Of a stretch of DNA of 64,000 nt, positions 34,463 to 42,945 are shown piece after piece. The translations under genes were made by a program, and so were the position numbers. Origin of the DNA: JACPLA01 sp964602055 (lineage in GTDB: Bacteria > Bacteroidota > Ignavibacteria > UBA10030); contig CAZRPU010000005.1 of NCBI GenBank assembly GCA_964602055.1, positions 1 through 64,000 of the forward strand. The letters are read 5' to 3'. The notes below the pieces were generated by a model. It was given only the letters and a program-made list of their open reading frames with translations. It was not told where the DNA came from and did no database searches. Positions within the stretch are counted from its first letter, which is position 1. Every line of letters starts with the position of its first letter.

Positions 34463-35593
34463 CTACCTCAGAAGAAGAATCTTCCGCGAAATTCTTTCCC
34501 GCCGAAATTCGCAGGAAAGGAAATACATCCCGGAAGCAAGTTCCTCCCCTCGCAACACCACCGAATAGGTTTTTCCCGCTTCGGCACGGCCCGAGAAGAG
34601 CACCCGCACCCTCCTCCCGGCAATGTCCAGGATGCTCAGGCGCAGCTCCCCTTCGTCCGGTACGGCAAACCTCACCTGTGTTGATGAGTTGAAAGGATTC
34701 GGATAACACTCCAGGAGAAACGGACCCCTGCCGACGTCCACCTCCGCTGTTTCGCTGAGAGTTGTCCCCCCGCTGCGATCCATCTGGCGGAGACGATACT
34801 GATGCTTCCCCGCGGCAACGTCCACGTCAGAAAACGAATACCGGCGGTGAATCTGGGTTGTTCCCGATCCGGCCACGAATCCAACCTGTCTCCATGCAGA
34901 CGCGGGATCATCCTGCAAGGCAGGCCGGCGCTCGATTGCGAATCCGTAGTTATCAATTTCCGACAGCGTTTCCCACGAGACGAGCACGCCGCCGGGAATC
35001 ACCCGTACGGAAAACATCGCCAGTATCACAGGAAGAGCGTTCGCCGTGCCGAGCGTCGGCCCTTCCTGATCGAACCAATCACCGGGTGTGAATCCCGATC
35101 CGTCGTATTCGAGCGAATGCCCCTCGGCAATGGCGGGTGCGAAGTCGCCCACCCCGCTCCAGATGCCGGCTGTCGCCGCGGCAGATGCCCATGCCTGCGC
35201 GCCCGCCCCCCATTGAACAAAACTCGCCACCGTCGCCGCGCTGTGCGTCGTGCTTGTGAACAGCGCCACCGAGCCCGAAGTGTTGCCCATGTTGGAAGTC
35301 GGAGCAGAATGATAGAAATCCGTTTCTGAATCCACGCCGGTTTGCCGGAGGTGGACGACGGCAATGCCTCCCGGCTGGAGTACAACGGCGGGGAAAGTAA
35401 AATAGCCGATCCCGTCAGGATACAGGTCGTATCCGGACAAGTCAACGGCGCTGCTGCCGGCGTTCCGGATTTCGATCTTTTCCTTCTCCGCATCGGTCCC
35501 GGCGGGGTTGAAAAGAACTTCGTTGATAAGAACTTGTGGAAACACCGGAGACGCTCCGGTGAGCGCGAGAAACAGATGGATACGGAACTTCAT
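34463..35593 (-). CDS. Secreted lamin-tail domain protein with type IX sorting domain
   Basis: A 376-residue predicted T9SS cargo. The ATG at 35593 is preceded by a G-rich stretch and followed by a signal peptide (FRIHLFLALTGASPVFPQ). A lamin-tail domain follows at about residues 20-140 (VLINEVLFNPAGTDAEKEKIEIRN, LSGYDLYPDGIGYFTFP), then a Fn3-like middle region (GGVLVSWETLSEIDNYGFAIERR). The last 80 residues are a T9SS type A sorting domain (LECYPNPFNSSTQVRFAVP, GRRVRVLFSGR, ASGMYFLSCEF). Lamin-tail domains in bacteria are thought to bind surface polymers or nucleic acid, but the ligand here is unknown. Confidence 0.9.
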   Translation of the reverse strand: MKFRIHLFLALTGASPVFPQVLINEVLFNPAGTDAEKEKIEIRNAGSSAVDLSGYDLYPDGIGYFTFPAVVLQPGGIAVVHLRQTGVDSETDFYHSAPTSNMGNTSGSVALFTSTTHSAATVASFVQWGAGAQAWASAAATAGIWSGVGDFAPAIAEGHSLEYDGSGFTPGDWFDQEGPTLGTANALPVILAMFSVRVIPGGVLVSWETLSEIDNYGFAIERRPALQDDPASAWRQVGFVAGSGTTQIHRRYSFSDVDVAAGKHQYRLRQMDRSGGTTLSETAEVDVGRGPFLLECYPNPFNSSTQVRFAVPDEGELRLSILDIAGRRVRVLFSGRAEAGKTYSVVLRGEELASGMYFLSCEFRRERISRKILLLR

Positions 35594-35694
35594 GGATCCC
35601 CCCAAGAAGGTGTGAGTAAGAGAAGATACCCCCGGCCGAATGTGATATTTTTTCCTCCGACTGTCAAGTCCCCTTGATGTCGGCCGAAGAAGAA

Positions 35695-36822
35695 TCAGGA
35701 TAGGCGTTTGCGGAATCCCGCGACGCTCAGGGAGAGAATGACAACTCCGAATGCGAGGAGGGCGAGCGTCTGCGGCCAGAGGGTCTCGATGCCGGTTCCT
35801 TTGAGGAACAGGCCTCGTATGATTTCCATGAAATAACGAAGGGGAATTGCGTACGTCAAAACCTGCACCACCGGTGGCATGTTCTCGATGGGAAAGGTGA
35901 ATCCCGAAAGGAAGATGAAGGGGAAGAAGACGAAGAACTGGGCAGTCATCATCGCCTGCTGCTGAGTCCTGGAAATCGTCGATACAAAAAGACCGAGGCC
36001 CAGCGTGGTGAGAATGAACAAGCCGCAGAGCGCCAGGAGAAGGAGGACGCTTCCTTTCAGGGGGATGTCGAACCAGTTGACGGCCACGCCAAGCACCAGA
36101 AAGACATCGGTAAATCCAATGATGGTAAAGGGAAGAAGCTTCCCGAGGATGAACTGATGCGGCCGGATGGGCGTGACCAGAATTTGTTCGATCGTTCCCG
36201 ATTCCTTTTCCCTGACGATTGCCGCAGAGGAAAAGGTCGTGGTGATGATCATCAGGATGAGCGCGATAACGCCGGGAATCATGTAATTGGCGCTGCGCAG
36301 GTCGGGATTAAACCAGATGCGGGTTTTCGGCGTCACCCTTGGAACCGAGACTCCCGCCCCAAGACGCATGAGCTCCTTCAGAACGATCCCCTGCGAATAT
36401 CCTCCGGTAATCTGGGCGGCATAGTTGAGGGCGATGTTCGCCGTGTTCGCATCCGATCCGTCCGCCAGCAGCTGGATTTTCACCGGCTGCCCTTTTGAAA
36501 GGTCCCTGCCAAAATGAAGGGGAATGCTGATGGCAATCGTGGCTTTCGTCTTGTCGAGATGCTCATCTAAAAGGGCAGGACTCTCCACTTGTGCTTCAAC
36601 CGTGAAGTACCCCGTATTGGTGAATCGTTCAATATACTGACGGCTTTCCGGGGATCGGTCCGCATCGTAGACGACAAGCGAGATATTTTTGACGTCGACA
36701 GTTGCCGCGTAGCCCAGCAGAACGACCTGGACGACGGGGGCGAGGAGAACAAGAGGGAGCATTCTCTTGTCGCGGCGGATCTGGAGAAACTCTTTTATCA
36801 TGAGCTCGCGGATTGCCCTCAT
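35695..36822 (-). CDS. ABC-2 type transporter permease (YbhR/YbhS-like), second of pair
   Basis: A 375-residue inner-membrane permease of the ABC-2 class. The ATG at 36822 overlaps the previous permease stop by four bases. One N-terminal helix (MLPLVLLAPVVQVVLLGYAATVDVKNI) is followed by an extracytoplasmic domain (residues 40-180) and five C-terminal helices starting MIPGVIALILMIITTTFSSAAIVREKESGTIEQILVTP. The VREKESGTIEQ element is the coupling region facing the ATPase. Together with its neighbour it resembles E. coli YbhS/YbhR. It is the last gene of the TetR-headed efflux operon. Confidence 0.92.
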   Translation of the reverse strand: MRAIRELMIKEFLQIRRDKRMLPLVLLAPVVQVVLLGYAATVDVKNISLVVYDADRSPESRQYIERFTNTGYFTVEAQVESPALLDEHLDKTKATIAISIPLHFGRDLSKGQPVKIQLLADGSDANTANIALNYAAQITGGYSQGIVLKELMRLGAGVSVPRVTPKTRIWFNPDLRSANYMIPGVIALILMIITTTFSSAAIVREKESGTIEQILVTPIRPHQFILGKLLPFTIIGFTDVFLVLGVAVNWFDIPLKGSVLLLLALCGLFILTTLGLGLFVSTISRTQQQAMMTAQFFVFFPFIFLSGFTFPIENMPPVVQVLTYAIPLRYFMEIIRGLFLKGTGIETLWPQTLALLAFGVVILSLSVAGFRKRLS

Positions 36823-37952
36823 CGCGACAGCTCCCGGTGCAGCCTCAGCGTGCTGACCCCGATCGTCACCGCGGCAAAGAGACCCAGATAGAGGAACTGC
36901 TCCCAGACCGATGGGATCCCGACCCCTTTGAGGATGACAGATCGGACAATGGTGAGAAAGAACTTCGTCGGGATGACACTCGATATCACCTGCAGGAACC
37001 ACGGCATGCTGCTCAGGGGAAAGACGAATCCCGACAGAAGAAAGCTTGGTAGCAGAGAGCTGAACACCGACATGATGAAGGCGACCTGCTGCGTCTGGGC
37101 GACGTTCGAGATGAGCATCCCTTGTCCCAATCCTCCGAGGAGAAAGACCACGATGGCAAGGTACAGCAGGAGGATGTTTCCCCGCACGCTGACGTCGAAC
37201 AGCATCCATCCCATCACGACAATGATTGTGGCCGCAAGAATGGAAATAACCAGATACGGGATCGTTTTTCCGAGGATGATTTCATTCGACCAGAGGGGTG
37301 ACGTTTTCAGCTGCTCCATGGTACCCAGTTCTTTCTCCCGGACAATCGAGAGCGATGTGGAGACCACGGTCACGATCATGAGGATGAGGCCAAACAGGCC
37401 TGGCACGAGGTATTTCGCGCTTTTCAGCTCGGGGTTGTACCACAGCTTTGGCTCAAGCCGTATCGGAAGCGCGATACTCTTTCCCTTCTTTTCCAGCCAC
37501 GCCAGGAGGATTCTGTTGGAGTAATCCTGGGCCGCCAGGTTGATTATTCCCTGGGCAATAGCCGCAGTATTGGAATTGGCCCCGTCGATGATTACCTGAA
37601 TTTCGGATTCTCTCCCTGAAGAGAGGTTGTCGGAAAAATTCCGCGGGATGACGATGACGATGGAAGCCTCTCCGGCTTCGAGGGCGCGGTCAATGTCCCT
37701 CTCGCCCGCGAGCCATTCTTTCAGGTCGAGATATTCCGATTGCGTTATCCGCGCGACGAACTCCCTGCTTTGCGAAGAACGGTCTTCATCATAGACCGCC
37801 ACGGAAAGGTGCTTCACGTCAAAATTCAGGGCATAACCCACCATCACGAGGAGGAAGGCGGGGAGGAAAATCAGGATGCCCAGCGCTCGCTTATCGCGGC
37901 TGATTTGCAGGAACTCTTTCTTGATAATGGGAGCGATGTTGAGATGGATCAT
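36819..37952 (-). CDS. ABC-2 type transporter permease (YbhR/YbhS-like), first of pair
   Basis: A 377-residue paralogue of the next gene. It has the same layout: short cytoplasmic start (IKKEFLQISRDKRALG), a helix ending in GYALNFDVKHLSVAVYDEDRS, an extracytoplasmic domain, and five C-terminal helices from YLVPGLFGLILMIVTVVSTSLSIVREKELGTMEQLKTSP. The two permeases probably form a heterodimer. Its ATG overlaps the ATPase stop by four bases and its stop overlaps the next permease. Confidence 0.92.
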   Translation of the reverse strand: MIHLNIAPIIKKEFLQISRDKRALGILIFLPAFLLVMVGYALNFDVKHLSVAVYDEDRSSQSREFVARITQSEYLDLKEWLAGERDIDRALEAGEASIVIVIPRNFSDNLSSGRESEIQVIIDGANSNTAAIAQGIINLAAQDYSNRILLAWLEKKGKSIALPIRLEPKLWYNPELKSAKYLVPGLFGLILMIVTVVSTSLSIVREKELGTMEQLKTSPLWSNEIILGKTIPYLVISILAATIIVVMGWMLFDVSVRGNILLLYLAIVVFLLGGLGQGMLISNVAQTQQVAFIMSVFSSLLPSFLLSGFVFPLSSMPWFLQVISSVIPTKFFLTIVRSVILKGVGIPSVWEQFLYLGLFAAVTIGVSTLRLHRELSR

Positions 37953-38908
37953 TGGCCCTGCCCGGCTTTTTTGCGGTCTTCCTCTGCGATCAGGTGGATG
38001 AACACATCTTCCAGAGAAGGAACGATCATTTGCAGGCGGCTGACAGCAATGTTCTTTTGACCGAGCGCCTCCCGTATCTGCCGATCACCCTGTTCCAATC
38101 CGGACGTGCTCACATGGAATGCGGAGCCAAAGATGGACGTTTCGACCACCCATTGCTTTGCCTGGAGAATCTCCATGGCTTCCACCGGATTTTCACTGAG
38201 GACCTCGAAAATCTTGTACCGTTCCAACGTGTGTTTGAGCTCCGTAGGGGACCCCAGGGCGATCAAACGTCCGGCATAGACAAGGCCAATCGTGTTGCAG
38301 TGCTCCGCTTCATCGAGGTAATGCGTCGTCACGAACACCGTGACCCCGGCGTTGGACAACCCGTAGATGAGATCCCAGAAATTACGTCTCGAGACCGGGT
38401 CCACGCCTCCCGTCGGCTCATCGAGAAAGACAATGGGAGGTTCGTGCAGGATAGCGCAGCCGAGGGCCAGGCGCTGTTTCCATCCCCCCGAGAGCGTACG
38501 TGTGAGGCTTTTCTCTTTTCCCTCCAGTCCCGCCATGGCAACAGCCCATTGCTTCCTTTCCTCCAGCCTCTCCCCTGAGAGCCCGTAGATGCCCCCGTAG
38601 AAATGAATATTCTCCGCGACCGTGAGATCCTCATATAGGGAAAACCTCTGCGACATGTAGCCAATGCTCGATTTGACCGAGTCCGGGTTCTTTCCCACAT
38701 CGAATCCCCCCACGACGGCTCTTCCGCTCGTAGGTGAAAGAAGGCCGCAGAGCATCCGGATGGTTGTCGATTTCCCCGCGCCATTTGGCCCGAGAAATCC
38801 GAAGATCTCCCCTTTCCGGACCCGGAAGGACATGTTGTCGACGGCAACGAACGAGCCGAAGGTCCGCGTCAGCCCTTCAGCTTCGACGGCATACTGTTCA
38901 TGGTCCAT
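37949..38908 (-). CDS. ABC transporter ATP-binding protein (second half of a split YbhF-like ATPase)
   Basis: A 319-residue ATPase with one nucleotide-binding domain. Walker A GPNGAGKST (about residues 40-48), Q-loop YMSQRFSLYEDLTV, signature TLSGGWKQRLALGC (about 138-151) and Walker B IVFLDEPTGGVDP are intact. The ATG at 38908 is preceded by GGAGGGG at a nine-base spacing, better than the in-frame GTG at 38932. The C-terminal 90 residues form the extra domain typical of ABC-2 drug exporters. It is followed at once by the two permeases. Confidence 0.93.
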   Translation of the reverse strand: MDHEQYAVEAEGLTRTFGSFVAVDNMSFRVRKGEIFGFLGPNGAGKSTTIRMLCGLLSPTSGRAVVGGFDVGKNPDSVKSSIGYMSQRFSLYEDLTVAENIHFYGGIYGLSGERLEERKQWAVAMAGLEGKEKSLTRTLSGGWKQRLALGCAILHEPPIVFLDEPTGGVDPVSRRNFWDLIYGLSNAGVTVFVTTHYLDEAEHCNTIGLVYAGRLIALGSPTELKHTLERYKIFEVLSENPVEAMEILQAKQWVVETSIFGSAFHVSTSGLEQGDRQIREALGQKNIAVSRLQMIVPSLEDVFIHLIAEEDRKKAGQGQ

Positions 38909-40253
38909 CAGACGATTCCCCTCCGACGGCACGCTTCAGCTTTTCCCTTTGGATGACAAAATCGACAACCGCATTGGTTTCATTCAGCCGGGCCTGCAGG
39001 AGGGCAGTCTCTGCGTCGAGGAGTTCGGTGTTCGATGAAAGGCCCTGTTTGAACCGCTCCCGTGTGATCCGAAAACTTTCTTCGGCCTGCTGTGTACCGA
39101 AGACCGCCACCTCGATTCTTTTCCCTGCCTCAGCGGTGCGGAAATAACTCTGTGCCGCCTCCAGAGCGACGGCGTCATGTACCTGGCGCACCATCGCTTC
39201 GGTCTGTACGACGCCTGCCTGAGCCTGCGAAGTCTGGCTGGAGGTTGCGAACCAATCCCAGAGATTCCACTGCAACGATACGCCGACATCCCACGACTTC
39301 TCCCAGGAATCTTTCGGCGGAATGATCCTCTGGTTGGGGCGGGCATAGTCGTAGTTGGCAAGGAGGACCACCTGCGGGTACCAGCCCCCGCGTGCAGCGG
39401 CCACAGCGGCTTCCTGCATGGCAAGACGCTCGCGCGCCGCTGCGACTTCTACCCTGCTGCTGCGGGCGCGCTCCATGTATGCCGTCACTTGCTTCTCCGC
39501 TGGGACACGTAATTCACCGGCCGTTTGGGGAGAGTCAGCGGGGACCAAAGCTGTTTCGAGCGGCCTCCCGACCAGGCTGTTGAGGGACATGCGAGCGATG
39601 TGGGCATTGCCTCCGGCTTCAGCATGTCTCACCTGAATATCGGAGAGCTGGGTTTGAACCTTCAAAACATCGAGGTCGGTGGCCATCCCCTGCGAGCGGA
39701 AGTTTTTGACATCCTCCAGGTGTGCGGAAACCTGCTCCACCGTCTGTGCGAGAACCGCCTCCATCCGGCGGGAGCGATAGAGATTCCAATACGCTGTTGT
39801 TACCGCAAGGCGGAGGTCCGATTGATCCCTCGCGTACTCGAAGCCTGCGGCAGAGGCGTTCCGCTCCGAGATCTCAACGTTGTTTTTGACACGGAACCCG
39901 GTGAACAGGGACTGCTGGATCGTGAGCCTGGCGCCGTAGTTCCTCAAGATGGAAGGAAAAAGCGTTTGCTTCCCGATGACAGGAAGTGTGAGCGAGAACT
40001 CCGGCACTTCGCTGAGAACCGCTGCGCGGCCGCTCACCTTGACCTGAGGCAGGAGCGCACTACGGGCCTCTGTAGTCCGCGACTCGGCTGCATCGACACG
40101 GGCCTGCGAAGCGCGCAGCGATGGATTGCTGCCCATGGCTTCACGGATCGCTTCGTCCAAACGAATCGGGACTGCAACGCTCTCCTGGGATCGGGCGCTT
40201 TCCATGGCGAGAGCAAGAGCGACAAAAGTGAAAAGAACTCTGCGGACATTCAT
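38898..40253 (-). CDS. TolC family outer-membrane efflux protein
   Basis: A 451-residue TolC-type channel that would carry the exporter's substrate across the outer membrane. The start at 40253 has GAGG six bases upstream and a signal peptide (MNVRRVLFTFVALALAMESARSQ); an alternative ATG at 40265 has no ribosome site. Two OEP repeats are visible (IRLDEAIREAMGSNPSLRASQARVDAAES in the first half, ARSSRVEVAAARERLAMQEAAVAAARGGWYPQV in the second), and coiled-coil helices dominate. It lies between the two ATPase genes, an unusual position. Confidence 0.93.
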   Translation of the reverse strand: MNVRRVLFTFVALALAMESARSQESVAVPIRLDEAIREAMGSNPSLRASQARVDAAESRTTEARSALLPQVKVSGRAAVLSEVPEFSLTLPVIGKQTLFPSILRNYGARLTIQQSLFTGFRVKNNVEISERNASAAGFEYARDQSDLRLAVTTAYWNLYRSRRMEAVLAQTVEQVSAHLEDVKNFRSQGMATDLDVLKVQTQLSDIQVRHAEAGGNAHIARMSLNSLVGRPLETALVPADSPQTAGELRVPAEKQVTAYMERARSSRVEVAAARERLAMQEAAVAAARGGWYPQVVLLANYDYARPNQRIIPPKDSWEKSWDVGVSLQWNLWDWFATSSQTSQAQAGVVQTEAMVRQVHDAVALEAAQSYFRTAEAGKRIEVAVFGTQQAEESFRITRERFKQGLSSNTELLDAETALLQARLNETNAVVDFVIQREKLKRAVGGESSDGP

Positions 40254-40264
40254 AAAGATCCTCA

Positions 40265-41188
40265 TCAGGATGAAATACGGGAAATAAAGACGTCTTCGAG
40301 GGAAGGCGGAACCGCGCGGCTGCTCCGCACGATGACACCGGTCTCCCTCAACTTTTCGAGAACTTCTGCGAGATCGGCATCATCCTTCCCGGTTACCACG
40401 TGGAGACGGTCGCCAAAGAGCTGGACGTCGTGCATCCTCCCTTTTTTCAGCACCATCATGGCTTTTCGCGGATCGTCACAAAGAATCTCCACGAGCTGCT
40501 GCCCGAAGGTCGACCGGACATGCTCGGGAGTATCGCAGATCAGCAGCTTTCCTTCGTTCATCAGGGCCACGCGCGTGCTCCGTTCCGCCTCATCGAGGTA
40601 GGGCGTGGCCATGACGATCGAGATGCCCGATTTGAGGACACTGGAGAGAATTTTCCAGAAGTCGCGCCGCGAGACGGGGTCGACGCCCGTCGTCGGTTCG
40701 TCGAGGAAGATCACTTCGGGCCTGTGGATGAGCGTGCAGGTCAAGGCCAGTTTTTGCTTCATGCCTCCCGAAAGCCTCTCCGCGAGCCTGCCGCGAAACG
40801 GAGTGAGCCTCATGAAATCGAGCAATTCGTCCTTCCTGGCGGCATGGTGTTCGACTTTATGGATTTCCGCAAAGAAATCGATGTTTTCGTCCACCGTTAG
40901 GTCACCGTAGAGACTAAAGCGTTGGGAGAGGTAGCCGATCCTGTTCTTGATCTCCTGGCGATGCGAATGCATGGCAAGGCCTGCCACCTCGATCGATCCT
41001 TCGGTCGGCGCCAGGACTCCGCACATCATTCGCAGGATCGTGGTCTTTCCGGCTCCATCGGGCCCGACAAGGGTGAAGATTTCCCCGCGTCGAACAGCGA
41101 GGGAAAGGCCCTGGACAGCCATAACCTCGGGCTGGCCCTCTTCACGGAACACCTTCGTCACTCCTGACAGCGTGACAGCGTTCGTCAT
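40265..41188 (-). CDS. ABC transporter ATP-binding protein (first half of a split YbhF-like ATPase)
   Basis: A 307-residue ATPase. Walker A GPDGAGKTT (residues 42-50), Q-loop YLSQRFSLYGDLTVDENIDF, signature RLSGGMKQKLALTC (138-151) and Walker B VIFLDEPTTGVDPVSRRDFW are all present. The aspartate within Walker A (GPDGAGKT) is the one seen in the N-terminal half of YbhF-type double ATPases as I recall them. The ATG at 41188 overlaps the membrane fusion gene by four bases. The C-terminus (VPPSLEDVFISRIS) is typical of drug-export ATPases. Confidence 0.93.
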   Translation of the reverse strand: MTNAVTLSGVTKVFREEGQPEVMAVQGLSLAVRRGEIFTLVGPDGAGKTTILRMMCGVLAPTEGSIEVAGLAMHSHRQEIKNRIGYLSQRFSLYGDLTVDENIDFFAEIHKVEHHAARKDELLDFMRLTPFRGRLAERLSGGMKQKLALTCTLIHRPEVIFLDEPTTGVDPVSRRDFWKILSSVLKSGISIVMATPYLDEAERSTRVALMNEGKLLICDTPEHVRSTFGQQLVEILCDDPRKAMMVLKKGRMHDVQLFGDRLHVVTGKDDADLAEVLEKLRETGVIVRSSRAVPPSLEDVFISRISS

Positions 41189-42111
41189 TCCTGCGTCCCC
41201 TTGAAGGTCATTGAAACGTCGGCGGGAAGGCCCGCCTTGAGTGATCCGTCCGGATTGCTCACCTTGAGCTTGACCGCAAAAACGAGCTTGACGCGTTCTT
41301 CCTTCGTCTGAATATTCTTGGGTGTAAACTCGGCGGTGGGCGATAGAAAGACAACCCGTGCGTCGAACGGTCTTTCGGGGAAGGCATCGACCGTGACCGT
41401 TGCGCCTTGACCAAGCTGAATGCGCGGAAGCACCGATTCCGCGACATAGATATTGATTTCCATTTCGCGCAAGTCGGCGATTCGAGCGACGGCAGCTCCC
41501 GGAGTCACCAGTTCCCCCGGCTCGACAAATCTGTTGACAAGAGTGCCGCCCAAAGGGGCGATCACGGAACAATCGTTCACCTTTTTCCTCAACTGGCCCA
41601 TTTGCGCGGCTGCCTGATCCTTGCGGGCTTTCGCGAGAGTTACCTCTTCCTCCCTCGAGCCGCGTTGGAGCTTCTCCCAGGCCTGTTCCGCCAGCGTGAA
41701 TCGTGTTCTTGCATCGTCAAGGTTTTTTTCGGATATGCTCTTCGATTTGAAAAGTTCCTCCATTCGCTGGAGATCGGCCCGGGCGCTTTCGTAGCTGGCC
41801 TTCCCCTGCAAGACGTCTTCCTTCCGGGGACCCTCAAGGATCAGCTTGTACTGTGCTTCGGCCGCGCGAAAGTTTGCCTCGGCCTGTGAAAGCTGGTACT
41901 GCCACTCCGCGGGATCAAGCCGGGCGATGGTGTCTCCCGGTGCGAGAATGTCTCCCTCTTCGGGACCGAAGAAGAGCACGGCACCTCCAACCTGGGCGCT
42001 GACCGTCACCTGACGGGCTTCGAGCGTTCCGGTTTCCGTAAGAGTGTCGCCGCCGTTGTTTGAGCATCCCGCCAGAAATACGGCTATCGAAAGCGCTGCT
42101 GTGAGTTTCAT
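41185..42111 (-). CDS. HlyD-type membrane fusion lipoprotein of the efflux operon (YbhG-like)
   Basis: A 308-residue periplasmic adaptor linking the inner-membrane exporter to TolC. The signal peptide ends in a lipobox (AVFLAGCSNN, Cys16 lipidated). A split biotinyl-lipoyl fold follows (VSAQVGGAVLFFGPEEGDILAPGDTIARLD and later CSVIAPLGGTLVNRFVEPGELVTPGAAVARI), on either side of a coiled-coil hairpin of about 90 residues. AAGGAA stands just before the ATG. It is 12 bases downstream of the TetR gene. Confidence 0.93.
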   Translation of the reverse strand: MKLTAALSIAVFLAGCSNNGGDTLTETGTLEARQVTVSAQVGGAVLFFGPEEGDILAPGDTIARLDPAEWQYQLSQAEANFRAAEAQYKLILEGPRKEDVLQGKASYESARADLQRMEELFKSKSISEKNLDDARTRFTLAEQAWEKLQRGSREEEVTLAKARKDQAAAQMGQLRKKVNDCSVIAPLGGTLVNRFVEPGELVTPGAAVARIADLREMEINIYVAESVLPRIQLGQGATVTVDAFPERPFDARVVFLSPTAEFTPKNIQTKEERVKLVFAVKLKVSNPDGSLKAGLPADVSMTFKGTQE

Positions 42112-42123
42112 AACTGTTCCTTG

Positions 42124-42750
42124 TTAAAGAGTCGATGAATACGTTGGTTCAAAGCGATGGTATTTCGCTTTCGCTTCGTCCGTCATTGCCCCTTCCAGGA
42201 GTATCTTAAAGATTCCCCGAAAGGCATCGGAGAGCGAAAAGGAGTGCTCGGCAAGAGTTGTGGGATTCATGATCCCCTCCACGCACGTGATGAACATCAG
42301 GATGAACAGTTGGGGATCCACGTCATCCCTCAAGGCGCCTTCGCGCTTCGCCTGTTCGAACATAGCCTGAAGGTTGTTCAGGATTTTTTCCCTGCGAAAG
42401 GTCTCGATCTCCTTCCACACGTCGGGGAAGTATTTTTTCATGTCGACCGGCAGCTGCTTGCCCGCCCGCCCCCAGACACGCCCGATGAGGGAGAGAAGCT
42501 CCGAGAGCTTCTCGATGAAGGGTCTTTCCGATTTGACGATCGCCTCGACGCGCGCATTCACCTGACGCATGACAAAGTGCACGACCTTGCGAACCAGAAC
42601 CTCTTTGGTCGGAAAGAACTTGTAGACCGTTTTCTTGCTCATGCCGAGGTCCGTGGCAATTTCGTCCACACGAACCTTGACAAACCCATGCTCGAAGAAC
42701 TTGTCTCGGGCGGCTTGGAGGATCCGGTCTTGTTCCTGGATATCGGCCAT
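42124..42750 (-). CDS. TetR/AcrR family regulator of the efflux operon
   Basis: A 208-residue repressor-type protein. The N-terminal helix-turn-helix spans about residues 5-52 (ILQAARDKFFEHGFVKVRVDEIATDLGMSKKTVYKFFPTKEVL). The C-terminal ligand domain is unassigned. It is the first gene of the efflux operon, as E. coli ybiH (cecR) precedes ybhGFSR. The two matching inverted-repeat boxes in its promoter region make autorepression and control of the whole operon very likely (inference). AAGGA precedes the ATG. Confidence 0.93.
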   Translation of the reverse strand: MADIQEQDRILQAARDKFFEHGFVKVRVDEIATDLGMSKKTVYKFFPTKEVLVRKVVHFVMRQVNARVEAIVKSERPFIEKLSELLSLIGRVWGRAGKQLPVDMKKYFPDVWKEIETFRREKILNNLQAMFEQAKREGALRDDVDPQLFILMFITCVEGIMNPTTLAEHSFSLSDAFRGIFKILLEGAMTDEAKAKYHRFEPTYSSTL

Positions 42751-42768
42751 CGGATTGTTCCTTCTATT

Positions 42769-42796
42769 GGAAACTATTACAGTTTTTTTCGTTTCC
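42769..42796. promoter_or_regulatory. Operator copy 2 upstream of tetR
   Basis: GGAAAC, 16 bases, then GTTTCC. The inner half reads GAAACTATTACAGTTT, one base short of the full inner palindrome. It lies within the 5' leader just upstream of the tetR ribosome site. Its layout is identical to the box at 42852-42879, 83 bases away. Confidence 0.65.
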
Positions 42797-42851
42797 GACT
42801 GTTGAAAAAAGAACCGAACCCGGAAAGGTGTCGGTTGTGCTATTTACGACT

Positions 42852-42879
42852 GGAAACTATTAAAGTTTCATTGGTTTCC
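42852..42879. promoter_or_regulatory. Operator copy 1 at the tetR promoter
   Basis: GGAAAC, 16 bases, then GTTTCC, with a perfect inner inverted repeat GAAACT-N5-AGTTTC at 42853-42869. It starts right next to the -10 element of the promoter and covers the predicted transcription start, the expected place for a TetR repressor. Confidence 0.72.
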
Positions 42880-42908
42880 AATATAGGGATTTCAGAATTT
42901 CCTGTCAA
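42880..42908 (-). promoter_or_regulatory. Promoter of the tetR efflux operon
   Basis: Minus-strand TTGACA (42903-42908), a 17-base spacer and TATATT (42880-42885), a near-consensus promoter. The operator box abuts its -10. Confidence 0.75.
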
Positions 42909-42945
42909 GCCAATTCTTCTTTATCACTTTCGTCTCCCGAACCGC

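Noticed and set aside
34457..34465. Terminator between the convergent lptG and lamin-tail genes
   Set aside because: The stop codons are three bases apart and no hairpin with a T-tract is visible on either strand.
35635..35664. TTGACA at about 35659-35664 as promoter of the lamin-tail gene
   Set aside because: The only A/T-rich -10 candidate lies 14 bases away, too close, so I did not call it.
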